Shown: positions 36,664 to 48,947, counted from the first letter of the stretch. The stretch: DNA of 64,000 nucleotides from Paramecium pentaurelia (GCA_905183005.1 CAJJDO010000151.1:68978-132977); one strand, 5' to 3'. Made by a program: numbers and translations. Notes: generated by a model not told the origin, from the sequence alone.

Positions 36664-37107
36664 AAATTAATTTTTATAGACTAATCATATTATTTTAAGT
36701 AAATTTATTAATTTTCAAAAGGATCTTTTAAATATTAATAAATTGCCGTTATGGATTCTTTTCTTTTTATATATTATAATTTGTATCTGTTTATCAAATA
36801 TAATATCTAATAAGTATATTATGAATACTTTAATAGTAAATTCTTTATATCCATAGTGCATATAAAAATAATAATACTTTACATTATTTCTATTTTATCT
36901 TAAATATTAATTATGCTAAATAAATATGATAGTATATTAATAAGTTAGATAAAGTTGTTTTGATAATCAAATTATAAATTTAATTCTGAAGAATTTAAAA
37001 TATATTTTATGAGATAATATCCTTTCAACTAGAAAAGATGTTATACTTAGATTTAATAATTATTTTAATAGTTTTATCATAATCATCAAATTTATAAAAT
37101 TTTTATC
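36664..37107. other. A+T-rich gap between convergent genes
   Basis: About 440 bp between the stops of the ankyrin protein and the Gln-rich protein. No gene or signal seen. Confidence 0.4.
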
Positions 37108-38383
37108 TCACTAAAAATATGTTATTAAAGAATTATATGTATTGTTTTTCCATTTAATTATAAATCCTTTACCAAGATTATCAGCTATTTAGACACCGAA
37201 TTTATTCTCCCATTTAAACTATTTTTCATCTTTTAAAGTACCTTTTTTGCCTTTAACTTATAAAAAATAACCAGATATTTCTGGAGAACTACATTAATAT
37301 ACTACAAAATCTCCTTATTAATTAATTTAAAAATTAAATTTCCCAATTGTTATCATTTATTCTACACTTTAAATAGCAGTATTTTCTAATTATTAAATTG
37401 TTTCATTCCCTTTGAAATGCAATTAGTTATTAATTTATAATTATTATTAAGGTTATATTTAATTAAAATTTTAGAGATTTCCATTTGAATTAGGAATAAA
37501 AGGATTAGTTATAATATTTTTGGAATATCCTAAATTAAGTGAATTTGGTTATATTCTTGAGTTTTATTAATTTAATTGATTATCAAAATTGGAAATAGGT
37601 TAAAACTTATTAATTTATTATTTTTGCATAAATTATAAAGGATTTGCTTAAATGGAAAAATTTTGGATTTTGAATTGTTATGGTTATGGATTAACATTAG
37701 AAAGAGCAATCTAATTAGTTTTTGGTTGAGCTTAGTTTTATGATTATGGATTAACATTAGATGAAGCAATCTAATTTGTTTTTGGTTGAGCTTAGTATTA
37801 TTAAAATTAAAATTGAGGTATAAGTTTGGATTAATTTGAGATTTATGATGCAAAATTAATTGTATCAAATTGTATTAGTAATTGAGGATCTATTTCTTTG
37901 GGATCTATTAGTTTACACATTTGCATTTCCATCAAAGTTGCTAAAATTTTAGTTTAGTTAAGATCTGTAACTTAGATTGATTTTGGTATTGATTGTATAA
38001 TATTTTTTTATTTAGCTTGATGTAATACCTAGAAAATTCAATTATTTTACTTCTTCAAATGTAAAGTCTGAACTTAACATTACTCCTAAACTTAATTCAA
38101 CTCCATTTTATTTAAACCAGCATATTACTTTAGGATAATAAGATGAAGCTGATTCTGATTGAATTCTTTTTGCAAAAATAATATTATTAAGTTTTGCTTA
38201 TTCAATGCTTAATTATGAGTCAATCTCGTATTTACATTCTTTATCCTAAAAAAGTTGGACTTTGTATTGAAGGAATTCAGCACATTTATCCAGTAAATTG
38301 TTGACGTATTGGAAAGTCAATAATACTTGGAATTAACGAATTTATTCAGGAGGCAAAGTTTACACCGTAATACTTTTATACAT
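37108..38383 (-). CDS. Gln/Asn-rich protein with a tandem 20-residue repeat
   Basis: A 417-residue protein with one intron (38029-38050). The N-terminal 170 residues are a helical domain (P-P-E-Q-I-R-Q-F-Q, later F-L-Q-Y-K-V-Q-L-F-Q). The middle is Gln/Asn/Pro-rich and holds a 20-residue unit (Q-A-Q-P-K-T-N-Q-I-A-x-S-N-V-N-P) twice. The C-terminal 85 residues look folded (G-D-F-V-V-Y-Q-C-S-S-P-E; G-K-G-F-I-I-K-W-K). A nuclear-pore-like or adaptor role would fit the composition but is not supported by a recognised domain. Confidence 0.6.
37681..37800. repeat. 60-bp tandem repeat, two copies
   Basis: Units 37681-37740 and 37741-37800 differ at only a few positions. The unit length is a multiple of three, so the repeat adds 20 residues per copy to the Gln-rich protein without changing frame. 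Confidence 0.85.
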
Positions 38384-38719
38384 AATTAATAGAATTAGTA
38401 ATTATATAATTTTATTTTATTATGTTCATGTTCTTTGGAAATAATAAAATGGATTAATATCAATAATCATATTAAGATTTATATCAACATTATGAAATCA
38501 TTCAATAAAATTATATTAACTTACATGATTAAGTATTATAATTATAATTATTATTAATTAAGTAAAATCATTATATATTAATAAATATTATTGTAAATAG
38601 AATATTAGCAATTGATACAATTTTTAAATAAATCTTTATATCAATTTAAATTAGATTTGTAATTGATATATTTATAAAAATTGATAAATATAAATTATCT
38701 TATACGTAATAATTAATTA
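38384..38719. other. Low-complexity intergenic stretch
   Basis: About 340 bp between divergent starts. It is dominated by TAATAA/TTATTA runs. No gene seen. Confidence 0.35.
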
Positions 38720-40123
38720 ATGAATTTGATTACATTAAGATTTAAAGATTAAATCCTTGAAAAATAATATTAAGAACTCAAAACAAAAACTATTCGTAAA
38801 CCTATTTATTTTGGGATTTATTCATTTTGTTTTTGTCTTAATGCTTTTAAAATTGTAAGGGATTTAATATTGTAAGAGTCATAGCAACAATTATACATAA
38901 ATTATATATTTTTAGCATTCATGATGTTATCCATAATGTTGATAGTCTAAAATTAGAATTTTGTAAAACAAGCTCTAGTGATATCAAATTTAGTATCTGG
39001 ACTCCTTCAAATGAATTTTAATGATTAATAGACATAGAAATAAGAATTTTATTCTTTTGGAAGTAGTTTTGCTTAATTACAAGCAGCTTCTTATTTTGTA
39101 TCAGACTTTTTAGATGGAATACTATAAGTTAGTGGTCATTTAATTATGAAAATTATGATTACATCACTTTCAACTCATAAAATAGATGCTTTATGTTCAA
39201 GTTTTGCTATTACAGGTTCTATATTTATTCTCGTTACAATTTATATCTGTGATTCCAGTTCAAGAAAATAATTCTTATCCACAATAAGTGAAGACATATG
39301 GGATCAATAATTGCCACATATTATAAAAAAACCATTTATCAAGCTCAGTTATTCTAATACCATTATAAATATATTACAAAGTCATCTCATTGAGATATTC
39401 CCTAATTTTAATAGTGAATAATGTTATGGATGTAATGGAAGATAATTTTTAAGAGATTGTTAGATTGATAAAGTTTCATTATCACATTGTATTCTTAAAC
39501 AAAGTGATATTTTAAATAAGACAATCAAAGCAAATTATAAATGTCATAGATTCGATTTAAGAGTTTGTAAATATGGTGTAGAGAACATGAATTTATTAGT
39601 TATTTTGGAAAAAATTATTACAACTACTCAAACAAAAGTATTCCCAAATGAAGTTAGATAGGATATAAGTAAATAAATACGAATCAATCATCAAGAATAC
39701 TTACGTTTCTTTAATTGGGGTTTACTATCCCTTGTCCTTCTTAACAATCATGAAATAAAAGAAATTAAATTGTTTCTTATGATTAAAAGACTTAATAAGA
39801 GTTATCGCAATTATTTGTTACCAATTTAACTTTTTACAAAATATCAAGAAGTCTAACTTAATACATATGCCAATTTATTGAGGATATATCTTATTCAAAT
39901 ATACCACATATTAATTGAGCTATATTCAATGTCTTATAGAATTAGAATTTAAATTAGAGAATGTGATGAATATATAGAATTACATATTTTGATAAATTCA
40001 AGTATGTTTCATACTCTTTATCAAAACAATATTTTTATATAAAATATAGAAAGATTCATCCTCTATGAACCCTTATCTAACGATTTAAGAATACGTCTCA
40101 GTAAACAGTTATCCTTTAAATGA
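38720..40123 (+). CDS. Multi-pass membrane protein, family member D
   Basis: An intronless 467-residue protein. The N-terminus (L-R-F-K-D-Q-I-L-E-K-Q-Y-Q-E) resembles the start of members A-C. About six hydrophobic segments follow to residue 195. The linker reads S-E-D-I-W-D-Q-Q-L-P-H-I-I-K-K-P-F-I-K, which matches the W-x-Q-x-L-P-x-V-I-x-x-P-F of A and B. A cytosolic half follows with C-Y-G-C, Cys-rich patches and helical segments. It lacks the intron found at the linker in A and B. No intact kinase motif was seen. It lies 27 kb from B and 17 kb from C, so the family is dispersed rather than tandem. Confidence 0.7.
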
Positions 40124-41295
40124 TTATTATTAGTTGTGTAATGAAATATATTTTAAAAACGAATTTAATTTTATTGTTCAATAAATATCTAAACTGATTT
40201 AATTATTATATTTATAAATTTCAATTAACACATATAATGCCTGTATTATCAACTATGATATTTATGTATTTAATATTACTAATGATATAATCTCTATTAA
40301 ACCTAAAATAAGTATGATACATTAAAGAAGCATTTTTCACAATAAATATTAAAAATTTAAATTTTAAGGTTAAAATCACATTTATTAAATTTAAAATCTA
40401 TTTTTCATTCATTATTTTCTAATGAATTCTAAATAATAATATATTTATCTAGTCTAAATTAATATATGAATATTTTGATTATTTAATTTCTTATTATTTT
40501 AACCCAATTGTTAAATTACTATTTCAATTAACAATATAAAAAATTTTAAGATTATTATTAAAGTAAAATAATAATATCTTTACACTAAATGTGTTAATAA
40601 TTATTATTTCCAAATTGTTAGCGAATTTATTACATTCTTAATTTATAGTTATAAAATAAGACAATTATAATATTATTATAGTAATTCCTTTTTTCTTTGG
40701 AATATTTATATTTATATCAGATTATCTAACAAAAAGTTAAATATATTGAACAATTTAGACATACATATTAAATGAATTTCTAATTAGATTAAAATATGAT
40801 TTAACACATATTGAATTTTTTAATATTTTTGAATATATAGTAAAGAATTAAAAGAGGAAATCTGGACAATAATGATAGAACTAGAAAAAGTACATAATTA
40901 TTATTTTTTGATATATGGGGATACTTATTATGATAATTGAAAATTTAATATCATTACCTATTATCATTTCTAATTAATTCATTAACCAGATCCTTTATTA
41001 TACTTCTTCATTTAATCAGAATTAAAAGTTAGTTCTCATTCTTTATTGATTGAATTTCATTTAAGATCTTTTATATATATATATTATATTGAAATTTTAT
41101 CAAATGTAATTATGGGTGAATTTAATGCTTGGTAAATAAGTGTTAATAATAAATAGGGATTATAGTAATGAATAATTTAGTGATAAATCATGAAAGTAAA
41201 TTATGTTATCAACAATTACAGATTAGGATAGAACATTTAAATGAATGCTCATGCAAAATTATATATATATGTTGTAATGTACTTAAATTATAATC
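40124..41295. other. Longest gene-free stretch
   Basis: About 1.17 kb between convergent genes D and eS25. Both strands were scanned; only short frames broken by TGA occur. Composition is A+T-rich with ATATATAT patches near 41070 and 41260. Confidence 0.4.
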
Positions 41296-41801
41296 TCATT
41301 TCTTGGCTGGAGCTTTCTTTTAGGTTTATGGTTTATCAGCGGCAGCAGCAGCAGCGGCAGCTTTTTATGCAGCAACAACTTGAGCATTTACAGTGTAGAT
41401 GTATTATTTAGAATTTTAATCTCCAGCTGGTACCAACAAACCTGATTTTGCAAAATGTCTAATGCATCTTCTTGCTAATGAACTTTAATAAGGGATAAGA
41501 GAGCAATAAATACCCATTTACTTTGAATTTATCTGATACTGTTGAGACTGTGATCAATGCACCCATTTTTGGTAATTAGGTCTCAATTTATTTGTAGGCT
41601 GTATTATCTAAATACACGGCATTGTTTAATTTATCTTTTGCTCTTCCTTTAGTCCATTTCTAAGCAATTAATCATTGATTAATATTACCTTCTTTGTTTA
41701 TTTACTTCTTTAAGAGGCTGCTTTAGCAATCTAATCCTTGGTTTTCTTTTAACCTTAGGTTGGTTGTTTTCCCTAAACTATAATTTATGATGTATTACCA
41801 T
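41296..41801 (-). CDS. RPS25: 40S ribosomal protein eS25
   Basis: A 139-residue protein with three introns (41773-41798, 41660-41688, 41483-41513). The core W-T-K-G-R-A-K-D-K-L-N-N-A-V, K-M-G-A-L-I-T-V-S-T-V-S-D-K-F-K-V-N-G-S, L-A-R-R-C-I-R and Q-Y-I-Y-T matches eS25 of the small ribosomal subunit. A poly-Ala stretch and Lys-rich tail extend the C-terminus. The first intron begins directly after the ATG. The third intron ends in AAG, and the ribosomal alignment fixes that junction. The codons are the G+C-richest in the window, as expected for a highly expressed gene. Confidence 0.95.
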
Positions 41802-42360
41802 GATTTTAAATCTTTAATAAAATTTTTGAAATTATTTTAATATAATTCAATGTAAAATGTCACATATGCAAGTAGAAACAAAAACAAAATATCAAATCCT
41901 ATTTTCTATATTGTAAATTAGAACTTATAAGCATTATATTAATAGTTCTATTGATTAAATGAAATATAAATGACAATATTTACAAATCATTATCAACCAA
42001 AAATTAATGAGATATTAAAATAAGATTGAATAATAGAATACTTCATGAAATATTAAGATTTTATTTATGAAATTTGTATTTTTAATATATTATGACATAG
42101 TAATTAATATTCTAAAAATTTTAGGGAAATATAGGAATATAATTATTAAATAAAAATAATAATCATAAATATTGAATTTATTGTTTAATTTGATTATGAA
42201 TGTTAATATTGATAAATTTTTTATGAATATTTATATGTATATATATATAGTTATATATAAATTTTAATATATTCTTATATATAGTTTATATAAATTTTAA
42301 TATATCCTTAATATATAATCATAAATTTTGAATTATAGAGCTAAGTTGTAGGAATTTTGA
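41802..42360. other. A+T-rich intergenic stretch with a local repeat
   Basis: Contains two copies of a unit around TTATATAAATTTTAATATAT at about 42250-42310. No gene seen. Confidence 0.4.
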
Positions 42361-42525
42361 ATGAATCATTAACTAAGTTAAAATTAGATATTTTCAAAAG
42401 AACGGCGTTACCAATTAATCATTTTAGGTTTATTTATCTTTTGTATTTCATTACTGTAAGAAAGATACAAATATCAATATGTTGACTGTAACAAATAGAA
42501 AATAGCAAATAAATACTAGATGTGA
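42361..42525 (+). CDS. Small membrane ORF, possibly the start of a decayed gene
   Basis: A 54-residue frame with a basic head (S-K-E-R-R-Y-Q) and one hydrophobic helix (L-I-I-L-G-L-F-I-F-C-I-S-L-L). Past its TGA the same phase stays membrane-protein-like for about 75 more codons to 42755, with one further TGA. No GT-AG gap removes these stops. It may be a real small protein, a decayed relative of the membrane family, or chance. Confidence 0.3.
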
Positions 42526-42928
42526 TATTACTCTCTATTTACTCTTTTCTTTTCAATATGGTTGTTTTATGAAAGAATATAAATATATTTTTATTATGGA
42601 ACCATCATAAATGTTAAAAAATTATTGTATTTTAAGGATATGCTTAATCATCTTAGAATATGAAAATAATGGTTATATTCAAGTATTTATGGTTGGGAAT
42701 ATTATGACATATTTTAATGGATATAAAAACAATAATTAAATGGAATGATATCCAATAAAATAATATATTTATATAATATCATTAACTAATTATGATTTTA
42801 AATAGGAATCTTATTTTAATAATTTATAAATATAAGAAAAAGAAAAGTTGTATGAATAATGAGTGAACTATGAAAATATTTAATAATTTCTAATGTATTT
42901 GTTAGTTAAGTTATAATATAATTAAATT
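42526..42928. other. A+T-rich stretch with open but interrupted frame
   Basis: Downstream of the small membrane ORF. The first 230 bp keep a coding-like look in its phase (Y-S-L-F-T-L-F-F-S-I-W-L-F-Y-E-R), interrupted by TGA. The rest is plain A+T-rich DNA. Confidence 0.3.
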
Positions 42929-45365
42929 ATGGGAAACAAAGAACTCAAAGTACTGAATTATAATCCCCAAGATCCCGATTTAATTTAATTTAGACAATTA
43001 TATATGCGTTATCCAAAGTAAAGCAATGTTAAGAGATCATAACTTGTCTAAAATACTTAGGAGCTTCTAGAATATGAAATAGTAATTCATAATGAGGCAT
43101 TTTCTGAAGTATTTGAGCGTAATCATTACATCAATCTCAAAAAGACTTAGATGAGAGTGGATATAGATTTAACTAGATTCTGCAGTGGTTATAATGGTTA
43201 ATAGATGAGATTACTTGGTTATAATACTATATTAAATGAAAAGAAATCAGTAGGCAAATTTATGCGTCTAAAAGACTTTGTTGAATTAGTGACAGAGAAT
43301 TAAAAGATTAGAATATTAGATTTAAGTGATCATTCTTTTTAATTTACTCGTAAACTTAATCCAGAAGATAAATTATAAATAGAATACAGATATATACTTA
43401 AACATGAAATACTATAAAATAATGTCAGAATATTATGTTTATAACTTAATCCAGAATGTCCATATAAAATATCAATAACTACACCAGAACTTTAATCTGT
43501 AATATCACCTACTCATAAATTACAAATTAATAATAATCATATTTAATGTAATTTTTATAAGGGAACAGATTCTTCTTTATTTATATTATTATTTACAATG
43601 AAGACAGAATTGATGTGTACCAAAATATAATTTGGTGCTCCTGGATATTCAATAAATTAAAAATATTGTATGTATTTAAATTTACCATTACCTACTATAA
43701 TGTATGAAGAAATGATTTATTTTAATTGTGAAGATCCACAAAAAAATTAAGAATAAGAAACTATGGAATCTATGCCATCATATTCAAGTATTACACCAGA
43801 ATCAATAAATTAACATTATTGGCCTTACTTTTTCAATATAACTCCAATTACTAATTAAAGAAATATTACATTTTTTTTGGATTAAAGTAATTCAATGGAA
43901 GGAACTAAAATAATGTTAGCTAAATAAGGATTATAATTATTTATTAGATCTTTGCCATCTGAATGTTATTTTAATATTTATAGTTTTGGAAGTAAATGGA
44001 GAAAGACTTTTTAAACATATTAAAAAATATGTGAACCTATTTTAAAATAGTGTGAAAAAGAAATTAAAATGATGGAAGGTAATATGGGTAGTACATTTTT
44101 ATTGGGTGCTATGAATGATGCATTATTAAATTCTGTAAAATCATCTGATGCTACATGGTTTATATTAACAGATGGTAGAATAGCAGAAATAGAAGAAATA
44201 TTTACTTTATTAAAATCAAATCCTCATATTCGAGTATTCTCTTTAGGATTTGGATTAGAATTCGATTAAGAAATTGTTGAATAATTAGCTACTTAAACTA
44301 ATGGAAGGTATAATATTATTATCTATATATTATAGTTCTATATTCTGTCAAAATATTTAATCATTGAATTCTTAAATGATTTAATTATTATAATTAGCTT
44401 TATTACCAAAATTTAAAATGAATGTTAAATTTGATACTCATTTACATATTACTACAATGTATCCTAGTCCAAATAGACCATAAAGAGAATTACTATGTTA
44501 TTTAGATAATCAACAATTACAAGATTAATCAGAAATAGAATTAGATATTACTTTCGGAAATGAAAATGAACCTCAAGTTACTTAATAATATAGATGTAAT
44601 CTAAGAGATATTCAAACTAATTATTTATTACATCTCTATGGTTATATCTAAATATTAGAAAAGATCTTAGATGAAATTTGGTATTCAGATAGTATATCCT
44701 CTATTTTATCCAATCAACTTAAAAGTTCATTTGATATTAACAATCCATTATTATTGTTATTCTTTAATCCTCTTAATATTCTTATGATTGACAATTGTGC
44801 TGTGATTTGTAACATCAATATAGAAAATCTATAAAAATTGATTAATGAACAAAAGAAATCTAGAGATTATTTGGGTCTATTATTATAATATATAAGTGAT
44901 TAAACTTATGAATAAGCTATTAAATGTATAAATGCAAATGAAAAAATCTCAGAAGAATCCATATCCATTGAAATGGGTTCTAGTTATACTTAAGCTAATT
45001 AAGATTATTTAATTAAGGTTATTTAAACATAATAAATTGATGGATCTTTTATGGATTAATAAGCACTTGCCCTTGTATGTCCAAGTTAATCTATGAATGC
45101 TATATTAGCTAAAATGCCAGAATCTAATTAAAGTTAATCTCTTGTTAATGGTAGATAAACATAATAATTACCTGATTTCATATTAACATAAATATGGGTA
45201 ACTGCCTTAGTAATTGCATATTTGAAAAAATATTAAAGACAATAAAGAGGTTAATGGATAATAATTTATATCAAAGCTATTAATTTCATTAAACAATATT
45301 TAAAGAATTGGTAATCATTATTATACAAAGCCAGAATTGAATTAATAAATGCAGGTCTTAAATGA
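42929..45365 (+). CDS. VIT/von Willebrand A domain protein
   Basis: An 802-residue protein with one intron (44308-44335). The N-terminal 150 residues resemble a VIT domain. Residues about 300-450 form a von Willebrand A domain: F-F-L-D-Q-S-N-S-M-E-G (a MIDAS D-x-S-x-S, here D-Q-S-N-S), then F-G-S-K-W, and F-I-L-T-D-G-R. The C-terminal region is long and helical. VIT plus VWA occurs in VWA5A, PARP4 and inter-alpha-trypsin inhibitor heavy chains. It starts M-G-N-K-E, a good N-myristoylation signal, so membrane attachment is likely. The exact partner is unknown. Confidence 0.75.
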
Positions 45366-45860
45366 AGTACAAATATATTTGATAATAAATAAATTCATCA
45401 TCTTTGCCTATTGAAAACTTAAAATTATGTTATTATTTATATTAAATACCTTATGATAAATTCTTTTTATCCTCCTACTATTCTATATATAAATTTTAAA
45501 TATTTATTCAATATAAATTATAAAGAAATCCTTTAAATTAATTAAAATATTTAAATGATTAAAAAATACTTATCCATAGTGGATAAATATCTAAAATTAT
45601 TTTGTATTTAACAACATTTAATTTCTAAACTCAAAAAGATTTATTATATATATAATATTATTATAAAATTAGTTTATTTAAATTTTATAGATTCGAAATT
45701 ATTAACTTACAAAAGTAAAATTTGACTTAATTAATAAATTTTATTATAAGAAAGGTAAAATTATCAAGTATTAAAAATTTAAAGATTAAATATTTTATCA
45801 GAATATATACATTTATAAAAATAATACATATTATATATCTTAATGAATTAGTAATATATT
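45366..45860. other. A+T-rich gap between convergent genes
   Basis: About 500 bp with no gene or signal recognised. Confidence 0.4.
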
Positions 45861-47633
45861 TCAATATTCATTTTTATTCGAATTAACCATACATGTTCTT
45901 ATTAGATTTTTTATATACCTTTAATTTAATTCATATTCTTAATTGTCTTTAAATTGAATTTAATATTCTAAAAGATATGGAATTTAATCTGATTTTAAAG
46001 GATATTTAATTTAATCTAAATGTTTATAAATCATATTTGATTTTTTTCTAGTTGTTGAAAAATTTGATATAAATTTATGAACGCATTAACAAAATAAGAA
46101 AATATCTTTGGATATTAGACAACTAGGTTTCTTAAAAATCCCAGCATAATTCTTTGAAATTTTACACTTTAAGAGTCTTTAAGTAATAGATTAAGCTGAA
46201 GAATACTTGTTTACCTAAAAAATATTTGCTATTTATTGTAATGGTTTCATTATTATCCTTAAGAAAATCGAAGATATCAATGTAATTACAATAGCTATGG
46301 CAATTAAAAGAGCAGTTCCTTTTATCAATTCATTTTATATTTAAGCTTTCATCTAAATTGAATGATTTGAAATATACTAATCATATGAAAATTTATTTTA
46401 ATATCTAAATATTTATGATAAATTTACAAAATGATTTATAAATTATATTATTCTAAGGAAGTATGCATCATATAATAATTCTAATTATCTATTTTATTTT
46501 ATCTACAAATGAATCCAATATCAAAATGATTACAATTACTCACATTTGTATAAGTTAATGCTTACCAATCCTCTAAATTAAAACCAGTTTTAGTTTCATT
46601 ATAAAAATAGTCATTACCTAATTCAAATTCAGAATTATTGAATAGATTGCTGACCAATAACATTCCGTCATTTGTAGTTAAAATTAAGTTAGTTTCCATC
46701 TACTCATTATTAATAAAATCTTATAGAATTTTCGATTAGATATGAACTCTCAAAGCTCCAATCATACTCTTACTGAAATTAATTAGTGGTAAAGCTATAG
46801 AGAATCTAATGTCATTAAAAGGGATTGCTTATGTATATTAATTAATTTCATACTTAAATAATGCTCAGTCAATCGAATAGAGTATTATTAAAAATTGCTT
46901 CCATTATATGCCTTTTAAGCTTCAATGTACCAAGGCCTGGTTTTAGGTTCATATATAGTGTAGTTAGTGAAGTCTAAACAAGGATAATTAAAGAGGTATT
47001 ATGTTTGAGAATCAAAAAACCCCATAAATTATTAAACACCAAATTAATGTGTAGGTAAGAATGTATTAAATTAAATTAAATGCTAAAGAGTATTTATTAG
47101 ATCATCTTAGTTTGAATTGATACTTGAGTTATTTAGATTACAATAACATGCTGTCTGAATCTAAAAATAATTGTATAAATTACTTCAATTAATGTCTCAT
47201 GATAGCAATTTTAATTTCTTATCTCTTATGAATTTACTTTAATATTAGTTTAAAGTTGCTAAAAATTATACAACCGATGCAATGATATTAGTGGCTAAGA
47301 TACTACATAATATAAATGATTATTACATTAGACAAAGAAAGTAACCCAAAATACTTCTAAGCTTTGTTTAGTTATAGATGCTTATCTTTAAGAGTTGAGA
47401 TCAAATATTATTTCAGAAGATTTCTCTAATTCTTAAGATATCTCTTCCGTGATTAAAGTGCATAAGATAATTGTACTAACTAGTATAATAAGCATAGAAC
47501 AACAAATATAAATATATAAAATTGTTCTTGCTTTTAAATTAGATGTGCATCTGATTATTGAAGATTGTAGTATAAGTTACTTTATATTCATATAATCTCT
47601 TATCTATTTATTCTTTTTGACTCCTTTATACAT
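45861..47633 (-). CDS. Cache-domain transmembrane sensor-like protein
   Basis: About 558 residues with introns at 47161-47183, 46828-46853 (ends AAG) and 46405-46427; a further 24-nt candidate at 47303-47326 does not change phase. A membrane helix near residues 40-62 (L-Y-I-Y-I-C-C-S-M-L-I-I-L-V) is followed by an extracellular region with Cache features: T-R-P-W-Y-I-E-A, later F-N-D-I-R-F-S-I-A-L-P, then a second helix (A-L-L-I-A-I-A-I-V-I-T-L-I-S-S-I-F-L-R-I). After M-K-P-L-Q-Q-I-A-N-I, as in a HAMP start, only about 110 residues remain, with no enzyme. The N-terminal part of the extracellular domain (47190-47330) fits less well. Confidence 0.6.
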
Positions 47634-47726
47634 AATTTAAATAAATATTTATTGTTGATTGTAATAAATCAAAATAATAATAATAAGAGATAATTTAGAA
47701 TTCTTAACTGAAAATGCACAAATATT

Positions 47727-48947
47727 TCAACCGTTCAAGGCGTTAATTTCATTGTCAAGATGAGGATCATAACTAAAATCATCTATTGGTAAACAATTAA
47801 GAGGACTGTTTTGAGGTCTATCCTAATTTTTAATTGGACTCAAAGATTCTTCTTATTCTACTTTATTTTTTTAGGCTACAGTCTCAAGAGGAGATTATAA
47901 TTGACCTTAAGAGAGAGCTTGAAAATCAATATTCTAAAAAAAATTGTGACGTTTGAGATCATCAAAGGACTTAGCTCCTAATCTCTCTTTAGGATTAAAT
48001 CTCAAAAGACTAGAAATTAGATTGCGAGCGTTGCTTGAGATTTTAGGAGAATAAATGGGTTTGTTTTACATAATGAGCTTTAAAAATAATAGAAATATAT
48101 ATACATTTTGTATGATACAAACATTACGATCTTCACAAGTAAATGGTGCATATCCTGAGAGCATCTCATAAATAAGGATTCCTAATGTCCAAAAATCAAC
48201 TTCATAAGTATGACCAGATCTAGCAATAATTTCAGGTGCCAAATATTCAGGAGTACCTGCAATCTAAATTTAATATAAATATTTATACTGTATATGAATG
48301 TTCATCTTTAATGTATGTAGCTAATCCAAAATCGGTTAGCTTTATGTGTCCAGTTTCTGTAAGTAATATATTTTCTGGTTTTAAATCTCTATATATAATT
48401 TTTAGTTATGTATGTAAATATTCTAATGCCAAGATGATCTCAGCAACAAGAAATTTCACTACTTTTTCTTATAATGCACCATTCTTTTTTAAAACTCTAT
48501 GTAAATCACCTCCTGATACATAACTATTTTTATTATTAAATTTAATTTACTCCATTACAAAATAACATCTTGAGGATGTTTAAAAAGCATACCTTAATTT
48601 AACAATAAATGGACATTCACTACTTTTCAATACAAATCTTTCTAAAAAATTAACTGTTTCTAAATTATGATCTGATAAAGTTTATTTTTTTAATTCCTTC
48701 ATAGCATATATTTATCCATTATCCTTTTTCATTATCTTATAAACTGAACCAAATGCTCCCTATATTTATTAATAATTTAAACTTTTCCAATTAATCCTAA
48801 ATTTAGAAAATCATCTCGATTTACTTTCCTCCTTTTAGGTGAGGCACTTTAAATAGTAGGAGATTCATCAAACACAGGACCTACTTCAAATTTATCTAAT
48901 GAGCTTATCCTAGTTGGTGAACTACCTGCCTCACACATATTCCCCAT
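47727..48947 (-). CDS. AGC-family protein kinase
   Basis: A 372-residue kinase with four introns (48760-48782, 48524-48550, 48264-48288, 48078-48104; the last ends AAG). Motifs are G-A-F-G-S-V-Y, A-M-K-E-L-K-K, I-Y-R-D-L-K-P-E-N-I-L-L, D-F-G-L-A, and A-G-T-P-E-Y-L-A-P-E-I-I. Y-R-D, G-T-P-E-Y and the L-I-M-Q-N-K-P end place it in the AGC group (PKA/PKG/S6K-like). The tail lacks a clear F-x-x-F hydrophobic motif. The N-terminus M-G-N-M-C is a good myristoylation/palmitoylation signal, so the kinase is probably membrane-bound. No cyclic-nucleotide domain is present. Confidence 0.85.

Noticed and set aside
37572..37868. Minus-strand 98-residue His/Asn/Leu-rich ORF
   Set aside because: It is an alternative phase of the Gln-rich protein; the correct phase joins to the upstream exon through a normal 22-nt intron.
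44069..44269. Plus-strand 66-residue ORF as a separate gene
   Set aside because: It is an internal part of the VWA domain in the 802-residue VIT/VWA protein, cut by TAA/TAG only in the standard code.
48236..48523. Plus-strand 95-residue ORF
   Set aside because: Antisense of the AGC kinase catalytic domain.
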